In this document: positions 1 through 5,739 of the stretch, piece by piece | How the letters are laid out: the number at the start of each line of letters is the position of its first letter | Position numbering within the stretch: the stretch's first letter is position 1 | From: Bacteroidales bacterium | GTDB taxonomy: Bacteria; Bacteroidota; Bacteroidia; Bacteroidales; Paludibacteraceae | DNA length: 8,566 nucleotides | Assembly: GCA_900766775.1 (NCBI GenBank) | Contig: CAAFXN010000074.1 | Span: 1-8,566, forward strand | Direction: 5' to 3' | Notes under the pieces: generated by a model | Databases searched by the model: none | The model's input: only the letters and a program-made list of their open reading frames with translations | Told to the model about the DNA's origin: nothing | Made by a program: the position numbers and the translations under genes

Positions 1-20
1 GATTTTATATAGATTGCAGT

Positions 21-51
21 TTATCCCGACTTGTCGGGAAGCGAAGCGAAA
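21..51. repeat. Palindrome (TCCCGAC/GTCGGGA) followed by the 13-base motif AAGCGAAGCGAAA
   Basis: Positions 24-30 (TCCCGAC) and 33-39 (GTCGGGA) form a perfect 7-bp stem around TT. The same element, with its arms extended to 10 bp, recurs at 634-655 with an AA loop, as if in the opposite orientation. Immediately after it, 39-51 reads AAGCGAAGCGAAA, one of three copies of a motif RAGCGNAGCGARA in the window. I infer a small dispersed element; function unknown. Confidence 0.55.
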
Positions 52-198
52 GGGCATAAAAGTATCATCACTATTTTATCAGTTAAGATTTTTTGCGTTA
101 TTTTTTGCAATGATTTTTAAGGAATAATCTCGGAAAATCTAATCCATAATCTTACTAAAAATCCTTTCTAAAAATAGGATGAGCGATTGTTTATTTTG

Positions 199-211
199 TT
201 TCGCTACGCTC
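199..211 (-). repeat. 13-base dispersed motif RAGCGNAGCGARA, second copy
   Basis: Read on the minus strand this is GAGCGTAGCGAAA. It matches 39-51 (AAGCGAAGCGAAA) and 6805-6817 (GAGCGCAGCGAGA) at every fixed position of the consensus. It lies in non-coding DNA, like the other two copies. Confidence 0.45.
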
Positions 212-274
212 AGAAATCAAAAGAAAATCTATACTAAAAATCTTATATCGAACTCATATTAATTCCTAATTTAT

Positions 275-448
275 ATGAAACATGCAACGATTATTTTGGC
301 GTTTGGTTGTGCGACTCTGGCGCTCGCTTCTTGTTCCACTGCTCAAAAGATTTCTATCCGCCAAGAGCAGCAGGGACAGGTACAGGAAACCGTCATCGAG
401 CAAACAGGACGATTAGAGAACATGTCCCTCTCGCTCTACCTGATGTAA
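275..448 (+). CDS. Small lipoprotein, 57 residues, function unknown
   Basis: This short gene encodes a type II signal peptide: a basic start (MKH), a hydrophobic core at residues 4-16, and a lipobox LASC at 17-20, so Cys20 should be lipidated after cleavage and the protein anchored in a membrane facing the periplasm or outside. The mature part is only about 38 residues, rich in Gln, Glu and Ser, with no domain I recognise. Small lipoproteins of this shape are common in Bacteroidota. The stop codon (446-448) is directly followed by a GC-rich palindromic repeat, so the present C-terminus may result from insertion of that repeat into a longer gene. No ribosome site or standard promoter is visible, as is often the case for this phylum's weaker genes. 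The signal peptide is clear; expression of the gene is inferred. Confidence 0.6.
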   Translation: MKHATIILAFGCATLALASCSTAQKISIRQEQQGQVQETVIEQTGRLENMSLSLYLM

Positions 449-499
449 AGACCCACCCCGCCCCTCCCTACAAAGGGAGGGAGGGGGTACGGGGGCGGG
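449..499. repeat. GC-rich palindromic dispersed repeat, copy A (simple ACAA loop)
   Basis: Perfect 8-bp stem CCCTCCCT (462-469) and AGGGAGGG (474-481) around the loop ACAA. It is flanked by a C-rich left shoulder (GACCCACCCCG type) and a G-rich right shoulder. It belongs to a family with copies at 606-677, 2359-2430, 6487-6523 and 8535-8566. It starts right after the stop codon of the lipoprotein gene. Confidence 0.8.
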
Positions 500-558
500 A
501 TGCAAGCATCGGCTCTCAGCCGCACTATAACCTTGCGTATGGCGAAAGCAATTAATCA

Positions 559-579
559 TTTATCTTTTATCCTTTAACT
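559..579. repeat. Short heptamer tandem run (TTTATCT, TTTATCC, TTTAACT)
   Basis: Three consecutive 7-bp units, a degenerate version of the TCCTTTA array found before ettA. It is one of several 7-bp-period arrays in the gene gaps of this window. No promoter or gene is evident next to it. Confidence 0.5.
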
Positions 580-605
580 CGTTTGCGGCTTGATGCCGAG
601 TGTAC

Positions 606-677
606 CATCCCGCCCCCTTACCCCCTCCCCTCCTTATCCCGACAAGTCGGGATAAACTAGGAGAGGCGGGGGAGTGG
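606..677. repeat. GC-rich palindromic repeat, copy B, with a nested palindrome as loop
   Basis: The left arm is C-rich (CCCGCCCCCTTACCCCCTCC) and the right arm G-rich (AGGAGAGGCGGGGGAGTGG). The usual ACAA loop is replaced by an independent palindrome at 634-655 with 10-bp arms TTATCCCGAC and GTCGGGATAA around AA. That inner element also occurs on its own at 21-40. I read this as one repeat nested inside another. Confidence 0.7.
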
Positions 678-708
678 CAACGCATACCAAAACGGTTTTC
701 TTATACTC

Positions 709-749
709 AAACCGACCGTCTAACCTGTGTGGTTAGGCGGTCGGTTTTT
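709..749 (+). terminator. Long terminator hairpin between the lipoprotein region and lysS
   Basis: A 17-bp stem (709-725 with 731-747, one G-T wobble) closes a TGTGT loop and, on the plus strand, runs into TTTTTC. It is a classical intrinsic terminator for plus-strand transcription. It also sits about 45 bases past the lysS stop codon, where the same hairpin without a strong U-tract could stop or protect lysS mRNA, so I treat it as probably shared. Confidence 0.8.
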
Positions 750-794
750 CATGCTCATGAACGGCCAATTACACGGCTCCTTCACGGAGAGGTG

Positions 795-2339
795 TTACGC
801 TTCCGGTTTCATGGTTGGGAAGAGGAGCACCTCCTGTATGGTGGGCTGCCCTGTGAGGAAGATAGCCAATCGGTCGATACCAATGCCGATACCGGAAGTG
901 GGTGGCATGCCGTACTCCAAGGCACGGACGAAGTCGTGGTCAATGACCATCGCCTCGTCGTCGCCCTTGTCGGCGAGTTTCATCTGCTCCACGAAGCGCT
1001 CGTACTGGTCGATGGGGTCGTTCAACTCGGAGTAGGCGTTCGCCACCTCCTTGCCGTTGACCATGAGTTCGAAGCGCTCGGTGAGCCCGGGCTTGGAACG
1101 GTGCATTTTCGTGAGCGGCGACATCTCCACAGGGTAGTCGGTGATGAAAGTGGGCTGTATGAATGTGCCTTCGCAAGTCTCACCGAAGATTTCATCAATG
1201 AGTTTGCCTTTGCCCATCTTATCGGTATCCTCCACGCCGTATTTCTTCGCCACCTCGCGCACCTCGTCTTCGGACATGGTTCTGAGGTCGTAGCCCGTCT
1301 TCTCCTTGATGGCTTCGAGGATAGGCAGTCGGCGATAGGGCGCCTTGAAGTCCACCTCGTGGTCGCCAATCTGCACCTTGGTGGTACCGTTGACAGCAAT
1401 GGCGATACGCTCGAGCAGTTGCTCGGTGAAGGACATCATCCAGTTGTAGTCTTTGTAGGAGACATAGAGTTCCATGCATGTGAACTCGGGGTTGTGGCTG
1501 CGGTCCATGCCCTCGTTGCGGAAGTTACGCCCTATCTCATAGACGCCCTCGAAGCCGCCGACGATGAGTCGCTTGAGGTACAACTCGGTGGCGATACGCA
1601 GGTACATATCCACATCAAGCGCGTTATGGTGGGTGATGAAAGGTCTTGCGGATGCGCCGCCCGCTATCTGTTGCAGGATAGGTGTCTCCACCTCGGTATA
1701 TCCCGCCTCATCAAACACTCGGCGCATGGTGCGTATGATGGTGGCGCGCTTGAGGAAGACGCTCTTCACGCCCTCGTTGACGACGAGGTCCACATAGCGC
1801 TGGCGGTAGCGTTGCTCGGGGTCGTTGAAGCCGTCGTACGCCACGCCGTCTTTGTACTTCACGATAGGCAGGGGTCGCAGGCTCTTGGCGAGCACGGTCA
1901 GTTGCTTCGCATGTACAGAGATTTCGCCCATCTGCGTGCGGAAGACGAAGCCCTCGATACCGATGAAGTCGCCTATGTCGAGCAGTTTCTTGAAGACGAG
2001 GTTGTACATCTGCTGCTCAACGGTGGCGGGCTGCTCGCCTTCGGGCACGGGTGCCTGTATGTCGTCTCGACTGACATAGACTTGGATACGCCCTTTCGAG
2101 TCTTGCAACTCGATGAACGACGCCTTGCCCATGATACGGCGGGACATGAGTCGTCCGGCGATACGCACGGGAGAACCCGTGTGCCATAGGGCGGTCTCAT
2201 CCTCGTCTTGGAAAGCAGTCTTGATATCCGTGGAATAGCCCGTTACCACATACTCATCTGCGGGATAGGGGTTGATACCCAAGTCCCTCATCGTCTGCAG
2301 GCTCTGCCTGCGCACTTGTTCTTGCTCGGTTAATGCCAT
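795..2339 (-). CDS. lysS: Lysyl-tRNA synthetase, class II
   Basis: The enzyme activates lysine with ATP and charges tRNA-Lys in the cytoplasm. An N-terminal OB-fold anticodon-binding domain covers roughly residues 55-155. The class II catalytic core follows: motif 1 near 202-222 (MRRVFDEAGYTEVETPIL), motif 2 near 268-292 with the conserved RNFRNEGMDRSHNPEFT, and motif 3 near 481-495 (SGIGIGIDRLAIFLT). The 514-residue length suits bacterial LysS in general (E. coli about 505), but as I recall many Bacteroidota LysS proteins carry an extra C-terminal tail of some 60 residues, absent here. The start fits the family (MALTEQEQVRR). The gene has its own promoter at 2483-2514 and a leader of about 140 bases carrying a palindromic repeat. 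It is divergent from ettA. A 529-residue frame on the opposite strand is only a codon-bias shadow. Confidence 0.97.
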   Translation of the reverse strand: MALTEQEQVRRQSLQTMRDLGINPYPADEYVVTGYSTDIKTAFQDEDETALWHTGSPVRIAGRLMSRRIMGKASFIELQDSKGRIQVYVSRDDIQAPVPEGEQPATVEQQMYNLVFKKLLDIGDFIGIEGFVFRTQMGEISVHAKQLTVLAKSLRPLPIVKYKDGVAYDGFNDPEQRYRQRYVDLVVNEGVKSVFLKRATIIRTMRRVFDEAGYTEVETPILQQIAGGASARPFITHHNALDVDMYLRIATELYLKRLIVGGFEGVYEIGRNFRNEGMDRSHNPEFTCMELYVSYKDYNWMMSFTEQLLERIAIAVNGTTKVQIGDHEVDFKAPYRRLPILEAIKEKTGYDLRTMSEDEVREVAKKYGVEDTDKMGKGKLIDEIFGETCEGTFIQPTFITDYPVEMSPLTKMHRSKPGLTERFELMVNGKEVANAYSELNDPIDQYERFVEQMKLADKGDDEAMVIDHDFVRALEYGMPPTSGIGIGIDRLAIFLTGQPTIQEVLLFPTMKPEA

Positions 2340-2358
2340 TATGATTTATGAATTAGAG

Positions 2359-2430
2359 GACCCACCCCGCCCCTCCCTACGAGAGCACCCCAAAAATCGG
2401 AGATTTTTCGGGGACCCCGCGAGGGAGGGA
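2359..2430. repeat. GC-rich palindromic repeat, copy C, with a second nested palindrome, in the lysS leader
   Basis: Outer arms CCCTCCCT (2371-2378) and AGGGAGGG (2422-2429) match the stem of copy A exactly. The loop holds a different inner hairpin: CCCCAAAAATC (2388-2398) pairs with GATTTTT (2402-2408) and, past a bulged C, GGGG (2410-2413). This inner palindrome is unrelated to the one in copy B. The element would be transcribed in the untranslated leader of lysS, about 20 bases before the start codon, so it could affect translation or decay of that mRNA (inference). Confidence 0.75.
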
Positions 2431-2482
2431 GACAGGCATTGTGGGGAATAAGTGTATATAATTTGATTCACCAAAAAGCGTG

Positions 2483-2514
2483 CAAAGTTAGTGCTTTTTT
2501 TTGATATGTGCAAA
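2483..2514 (-). promoter_or_regulatory. Bacteroidota-type promoter of lysS
   Basis: On the minus strand, TTTG (2514-2511), exactly 20 bases, then TAACTTTG (2490-2483): the -33/-7 pair used by the primary sigma factor in Bacteroides. The spacer begins CACATATC and contains an A8 run. Transcription should start near 2478, giving a leader of about 140 bases. Confidence 0.85.
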
Positions 2515-2519
2515 TTTTA

Positions 2520-2551
2520 TTTGCGTATGTGGGCTTTTTTTTGTACCTTTG
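2520..2551 (+). promoter_or_regulatory. Bacteroidota-type promoter of ettA
   Basis: TTTG (2520-2523), 20 bases, then TACCTTTG (2544-2551), with a T8 run late in the spacer. Its -33 box is only five bases from the -33 box of the divergent lysS promoter, so the two polymerases would compete or share upstream contacts. The transcript should begin near 2556, giving a leader of about 210 bases before the ettA start codon. Confidence 0.85.
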
Positions 2552-2565
2552 CAGCCGATTTCTTT

Positions 2566-2593
2566 GGATGAAGGATAAAGGATAAAGGATGAA
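2566..2593 (+). repeat. Heptamer array, left arm in the ettA leader (4 units GGATRAA)
   Basis: Four consecutive units: GGATGAA, GGATAAA, GGATAAA, GGATGAA. They are the reverse complement of the TCCTTYA units at 2706-2768, so the ettA mRNA leader could fold its 5' end onto the region just before the start codon. Next to it, 2595-2606 is a small palindrome (GACTA-AA-TAGTC). Confidence 0.75.
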
Positions 2594-2651
2594 AGACTAA
2601 ATAGTCTCGACTCTGAAAACACATGTAATAAGTCTTTTATCTTTCATCTGA

Positions 2652-2675
2652 GGGTGCGGCCTGGAGACCGCACCT
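2652..2675 (+). repeat. GC hairpin in the middle of the ettA leader
   Basis: GGTGCGG (2653-2659) pairs with CCGCACC (2668-2674) around the loop CCTGGAGA, plus a flanking G-T pair. No U-tract follows, so it is not a standard terminator. It lies in the loop between the two heptamer arms. Confidence 0.55.
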
Positions 2676-2705
2676 CCTTGAAAACTCATAGGCGAAGGTA
2701 ATATG

Positions 2706-2768
2706 TCCTTCATCCTTTATCCTTTATCCTTTATCCTTTATCCTTCATCCTTTATCCTTTATCCCTTA
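2706..2768 (+). repeat. Heptamer array, right arm, ending on the ettA start codon (9 units)
   Basis: Nine units in a row: TCCTTCA, four TCCTTTA, TCCTTCA, two TCCTTTA, and TCCCTTA. The final A of the last unit is the A of the ettA ATG, so the array fills the entire ribosome-binding region; no purine-rich Shine-Dalgarno site is present. Changes in unit number would alter leader length and folding but not the distance from the last unit to the start. Confidence 0.8.
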
Positions 2769-4444
2769 TGGCAGACGACAAGAAGATTATCTTTTCCATG
2801 GTGGGCGTGAGCAAGAGTTTCGCGCCGCAGAAAAAAGTACTGAACAACATCTACCTTAGTTTTTTCTATGGTGCCAAGATAGGCATCATCGGTCTGAACG
2901 GCTCGGGTAAGTCCACGCTGATGAAGATTATCGCGGGCGTGGAGAAGAACTACGAGGGCGAAGTGGTGTTCTCGCCGGGCTACTCGGTGGGCTATCTGGA
3001 GCAAGACCCGAAACTGGACCCCGCGAAGACCGTGCGCGAGATAGTGCAGGAGGGCGTGCAGCCCATCATGGACATGCTGCGCGAGTACGACGAGATAAAC
3101 GCCGCCTTCGCGGAGCCCGATGCCGACTTCGACACGCTGCTGGCGCGGCAGGCGGAGTTGCAGGATAAGTTGGACAGCGCAGATGCATGGAACATCGACC
3201 AGAAACTCGACCGCGCGATGGACGCGCTGCGTTGTCCCCCCGACGATGCGAATGTGCAGACGCTGTCGGGCGGTGAGCGGCGCCGCGTGGCGCTCTGCCG
3301 ACTGCTCCTGCAGCAGCCGGATATCCTGCTGCTGGACGAGCCGACCAACCACCTTGATGCGGAGAGTATCGACTGGCTGGAGCAGCACCTGCAACAGTAC
3401 GCAGGCACGGTGATTTGTATCACGCACGACCGCTACTTCCTCGACCATGTGGCAGGCTGGATACTCGAACTCGACCGCGGCGAGGGTATCCCTTGGAAGG
3501 GCAACTACTCGTCATGGCTGGAGCAGAAGACCACGCGCATGGCAATGGAGGAGAAGCAGGCGAGCAAGCGCCGCAAGACGCTGGAGCGCGAGTTGGAATG
3601 GGTGCGCATGGCGCCCAAAGCGCGGCAGGCGAAAGGCAAAGCCCGACTGGCTGCCTACGACCGCATGCTCAACGAAGAGCAACGCGAACGCGAAGAGAAA
3701 CTGGAGATATTCATCCCGAACGGGCCGCGTTTGGGCAACAAAGTGATAAACGCCGAGGGCGTAGCGAAAGCCTATGGCGACCGCGTGCTGTTTGAGGACC
3801 TGGACTTCATGCTTCCACCCAACGGTATCGTGGGCGTGATAGGTCCGAACGGCGCGGGCAAGACGACGCTCTTCCGCATGATTATGGGCATGGAGACGGC
3901 AGACAAAGGGCATTTTGAGGTCGGCGAGACCGTGAAAGTGGGGTACGTGGACCAAGTGCACTCGAACATCGACCCCGAGAAGACCGTGTATGAGACCATC
4001 AGCAACGGCACGGAGTACATCCGCGTGGGCGGCAGGGAGATTAACGCGCGGGCGTACCTGAGCCGCTTCAACTTCACCGGTGCCGACCAAGAGAAGAAAT
4101 GCGGCGTGCTGTCGGGCGGCGAGCGCAACCGTCTGCACTTGGCGCTGACGCTGAAGTCGGAGGCGAATGTGCTGCTGCTGGACGAGCCGACCAACGATAT
4201 TGATGTGAACACGCTGCGGGCGCTGGAAGAGGGCTTGGAGAACTTCGCCGGCTGCGCCGTGGTCATCAGCCACGACCGTTGGTTCCTCGACCGTATATGC
4301 ACGCATATCCTCGCCTACGAGGGCGACTCGAAGGTGTTCTGGTTCGAAGGCTCCTACTCCGACTACGAGGCGAACAAGAAGATGCGCCTCGGCGAAGACG
4401 CCCTCGAGCCCAAGCGGATACGGTACAAGAAACTGATGGAGTAA
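2768..4444 (+). CDS. ettA: Energy-dependent translational throttle protein EttA (ABC-F ATPase)
   Basis: ABC-F proteins are soluble twin ATPases. EttA binds the ribosomal E site and, according to the ATP/ADP state, gates the first elongation steps. The 558 residues fit EttA (E. coli about 555). NBD1 has Walker A GLNGSGKST (42-50), signature LSGGE (166-170), Walker B with catalytic Glu191 (DEPTNHLD) and switch His220. An arm insertion lies at about 86-157 between Walker A and the signature. The inter-domain linker, about 243-325, contains the EttA-typical WVRMAPKARQAKGKARLAAYD region and FIPNGPRLGNKVI. NBD2 has Walker A GPNGAGKTT (359-367), LSGGE (448-452), Glu473 and His502. Both catalytic Glu residues are intact. 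There are no membrane segments, so it is not a transporter. The gene has its own promoter, an elaborate repeat-filled leader and a strong terminator, and stands as a single transcription unit. Confidence 0.96.
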   Translation: MADDKKIIFSMVGVSKSFAPQKKVLNNIYLSFFYGAKIGIIGLNGSGKSTLMKIIAGVEKNYEGEVVFSPGYSVGYLEQDPKLDPAKTVREIVQEGVQPIMDMLREYDEINAAFAEPDADFDTLLARQAELQDKLDSADAWNIDQKLDRAMDALRCPPDDANVQTLSGGERRRVALCRLLLQQPDILLLDEPTNHLDAESIDWLEQHLQQYAGTVICITHDRYFLDHVAGWILELDRGEGIPWKGNYSSWLEQKTTRMAMEEKQASKRRKTLERELEWVRMAPKARQAKGKARLAAYDRMLNEEQREREEKLEIFIPNGPRLGNKVINAEGVAKAYGDRVLFEDLDFMLPPNGIVGVIGPNGAGKTTLFRMIMGMETADKGHFEVGETVKVGYVDQVHSNIDPEKTVYETISNGTEYIRVGGREINARAYLSRFNFTGADQEKKCGVLSGGERNRLHLALTLKSEANVLLLDEPTNDIDVNTLRALEEGLENFAGCAVVISHDRWFLDRICTHILAYEGDSKVFWFEGSYSDYEANKKMRLGEDALEPKRIRYKKLME

Positions 4445-4472
4445 CGACCACTGCGCTGAAAGACCGATAATG

Positions 4473-4501
4473 AAGAACGCGACCGAGGGTCGCGTTCTTT
4501 T
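4473..4501 (+). terminator. Perfect terminator hairpin between ettA and the convergent DUF3990 operon
   Basis: AAGAACGCGACC (4473-4484) pairs perfectly with GGTCGCGTTCTT (4488-4499) around GAG, a 12-bp stem followed by further T residues on the plus strand. It stops ettA transcription 29 bases after its stop codon. Because the stem begins with AA and ends with TT it may also serve the minus-strand operon, whose last stop codon is at 4507. Confidence 0.92.
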
Positions 4502-4506
4502 GTTGA

Positions 4507-4713
4507 TTACATGGTTTGATATAGGGAGACGGGGCCTTCGTGCCAGCGTTTGGTGCTTTCTTGCTCCAACTGCTTGTACATGTCCGAGGAATAAACTATG
4601 CGCATGGCATCCAACACCGTCACATCATGGTGCCGCGCATACATCTCCGCCACCGCCAAGACCTTGCCCGGCAGCAAGAGATAGAGATTATCTTGTGTCA
4701 GCGTTCCCGTCAT
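4507..4713 (-). CDS. 68-residue protein of unknown function, third gene of the DUF3791-DUF3990 operon
   Basis: I do not recognise a named family. The protein looks all-helical and soluble. Notable segments are LLPGKVLAVAEMYARHHD (about 13-30) and the C-terminal YSSDMYKQLEQESTKRWHEG (about 41-60), with a charged and aromatic tail (KRWHEGPVSLY). As I recall, small proteins with this tail often sit beside DUF3990 genes in gut Bacteroidota and Firmicutes. Its start codon overlaps the DUF3990 stop as ATGA (4713-4710), so translation is probably coupled and the two proteins are probably made in fixed proportion. It could be an antitoxin, an adaptor or a second partner of the DUF3990 protein; all of that is inference from position. 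Confidence 0.75.
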   Translation of the reverse strand: MTGTLTQDNLYLLLPGKVLAVAEMYARHHDVTVLDAMRIVYSSDMYKQLEQESTKRWHEGPVSLYQTM

Positions 4714-5192
4714 AACGTAACCTCCTCTGCTTTTAGGAAATGCAACAATGCCATTGACCTGTCGGTGTGGAACAGCATTTGGTCCACTAATTTATACACC
4801 CTCAGTTCAGATAAGAGTGTCGCTTTGGAGATAAAATGCTGTTCATACAACCCAAATTGCACATATACCCTATCATTGGCAACCGGTCCGTACACGATAT
4901 CATAGTCGTGGGAGAACATCTCATCTTGGCGATTGCGCATCACGAAGTCTATCCATTCTTCCGAAGGCTTGTCAAACCACAATACACGCTGCCCTTGCAA
5001 CTGCTGCTCATCTACCTCGTACATATTGACATACATGGGAAGATTGCGGCCCTTTGCTTTCTTGCGAATCCACTCACGCGCCTGCTCCTTGGAGGTGGTG
5101 GTATAGAAACCGGAACCATAATCCAAAGTGCGGGCGGGTTCGAGCAAACGCGGTTGCTCCACAATAGTATGACTGCCGTGATAAAGTATCAT
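4710..5192 (-). CDS. DUF3990 family protein, possible ADP-ribosyltransferase-like fold
   Basis: The 160-residue protein starts MILYHGSHTIVEQPRL and has a second block LDYGSGFYTTTSKEQAREW (23-41). Both are typical of DUF3990, whose YHGS and GFYTTT motifs resemble the NAD-binding His and Tyr/Ser-Thr motifs of the ADP-ribosyltransferase superfamily. Later landmarks are DIVYGPVANDRVY (98-110) and VDQMLFHT (136-143), the family's C-terminal NDQI-like segment. No signal peptide or membrane helix is visible, so it probably acts inside the cell. It is the middle gene of three, overlapping the upstream gene by ATGA (5192-5189) and the downstream one by ATGA. Family membership is fairly secure from motifs; catalytic activity, target and a toxin role are inference. 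Members are widely encoded but, to my knowledge, not biochemically defined. Confidence 0.88.
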   Translation of the reverse strand: MILYHGSHTIVEQPRLLEPARTLDYGSGFYTTTSKEQAREWIRKKAKGRNLPMYVNMYEVDEQQLQGQRVLWFDKPSEEWIDFVMRNRQDEMFSHDYDIVYGPVANDRVYVQFGLYEQHFISKATLLSELRVYKLVDQMLFHTDRSMALLHFLKAEEVTL

Positions 5193-5395
5193 TGGTGGTG
5201 GTGCAAGTATTCGTCAATATCCTCCATTATCCATTGCTCGCCTTGGGTATGCAAGGTATCATAACCATCGAGCAAATACTGCGTTACCCCCATTCTGTCG
5301 AACAGTTGCAACGTTTCTTCGCCGGTCAGATGGTGCCGCGTTTTGTACGCCTCAATGCAAAACGAAAGGAAATATAACGGCTCGTTGTTGTGCAT
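5189..5395 (-). CDS. DUF3791 family protein, first gene of the operon
   Basis: From Met at 5395 the protein is 68 residues. It begins MHNNEPLYFLSFCIEAYKTR and ends with the family hallmark YDTLHTQGEQWIMEDIDEYL (about 45-64). DUF3791 proteins are short helical proteins that regularly precede DUF3990 genes, so an antitoxin or partner role is plausible but unproved. An upstream ATG at 5455 would add 20 residues, but that extension would be encoded by the promoter itself (5413-5444), so I reject it. The transcript should start only some 13 bases before the chosen ATG, a very short leader with no Shine-Dalgarno site. The gene overlaps the next one by four bases. Confidence 0.86.
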   Translation of the reverse strand: MHNNEPLYFLSFCIEAYKTRHHLTGEETLQLFDRMGVTQYLLDGYDTLHTQGEQWIMEDIDEYLHHHQ

Positions 5396-5412
5396 AATTC
5401 CGATTTCGCCTG

Positions 5413-5444
5413 CAAAGGTACGGATTTTTTTTGATATATGCAAA
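5413..5444 (-). promoter_or_regulatory. Bacteroidota-type promoter of the DUF3791-DUF3990 operon
   Basis: On the minus strand, TTTG (5444-5441), exactly 20 bases, then TACCTTTG (5420-5413). The spacer starts CATATATC and carries an A8 run, nearly the same as the lysS promoter spacer. It fixes the start of the first gene at 5395. Confidence 0.87.
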
Positions 5445-5455
5445 TCTTTCTGCAT

Positions 5456-5739
5456 TTACGCTTTACGGGCTTTGCTGTGTGGGCACCGTTAATGCCGTGT
5501 ATGGAGTCTCTTCGCTTACATACGCGGCTGCCTTTTATGTACGATTGTTAAGATTTCATCGCCGCTCCTCCACGGCCTTTTTCCCGCGTATCTCCCGCAG
5601 GTTGACCGCAGGTCTCCCGCAGGTCGTCAGCAAGGCAACACCGCACCAAAAAGGTACGATTATTAAGATTCCACCTCCCGACACCCGATTGAAGATTTGC
5701 TTCCGATATGTTGTTTTAGCAGTGCAAAAGCGTATTTTT
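5456..5739. repeat. Divergent intergenic region with a 20-bp direct repeat and 11-bp-period triplet
   Basis: No convincing gene lies here. Two 20-mers, 5539-5558 (GTACGATTGTTAAGATTTCA) and 5654-5673 (GTACGATTATTAAGATTCCA), match at 18 positions and lie 115 bp apart. Between them CCGCAGGT occurs three times at 5595, 5606 and 5617, exactly 11 bp apart, so the copies lie on one face of the helix. This could be a regulator-binding array for the divergent genes, or a remnant of a dispersed element. Positions 5456-5538 show nothing further. Confidence 0.6.

Larger units (their letters stand above)
1..274. other. AT-rich non-coding region upstream of the lipoprotein gene
   Basis: No gene is visible on either strand. 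The stretch is clearly more AT-rich than the coding DNA to the right. It contains a palindrome near its start, two copies of a 13-base motif (listed separately), and a loosely repeated phrase around 148-165 and 225-243 that reads roughly AATCT-TACTAAAAATC. I looked for the TTTG-N20-TAnnTTTG promoter before the gene at 275 and found no good match; the nearest TA-rich, TTTTTTGC-containing stretch, around 95-110, has wrong spacing. Confidence 0.5.

Noticed and set aside
307..555. Open frame of 82 codons on the plus strand
   Set aside because: It overlaps the lipoprotein gene in another frame, has no signal peptide or domain, and runs through the palindromic repeat. The frame from 275 has a clear lipobox and is preferred.
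600..2189. Open frame of 529 codons on the plus strand
   Set aside because: It lies antisense to lysS, whose motifs are unmistakable. The translation is rich in His, Val, Leu and Glu without any domain, as expected from the complement of a GC-biased gene.
2388..2413. Inner hairpin of repeat copy C as an intrinsic terminator or attenuator of lysS
   Set aside because: On neither strand is the hairpin followed by a T-run, and the stem is nested inside repeat arms, so a repeat origin explains it better.
2706..2768. Possible CRISPR-like or iteron array before ettA
   Set aside because: The units are seven-base tandem copies without spacers, so it is a simple tandem repeat and not a CRISPR array; no replication gene is nearby to suggest origin iterons.
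2759..4306. Long antisense frames opposite ettA (2759-3448 and 3512-4306)
   Set aside because: Both are shadows of ettA with no recognisable domain, no promoter and biased composition.
4836..5264. Plus-strand frame of 142 codons opposite the DUF3990 gene
   Set aside because: It is antisense to two overlapping genes with family motifs, a correctly placed promoter and ATGA coupling on the minus strand.
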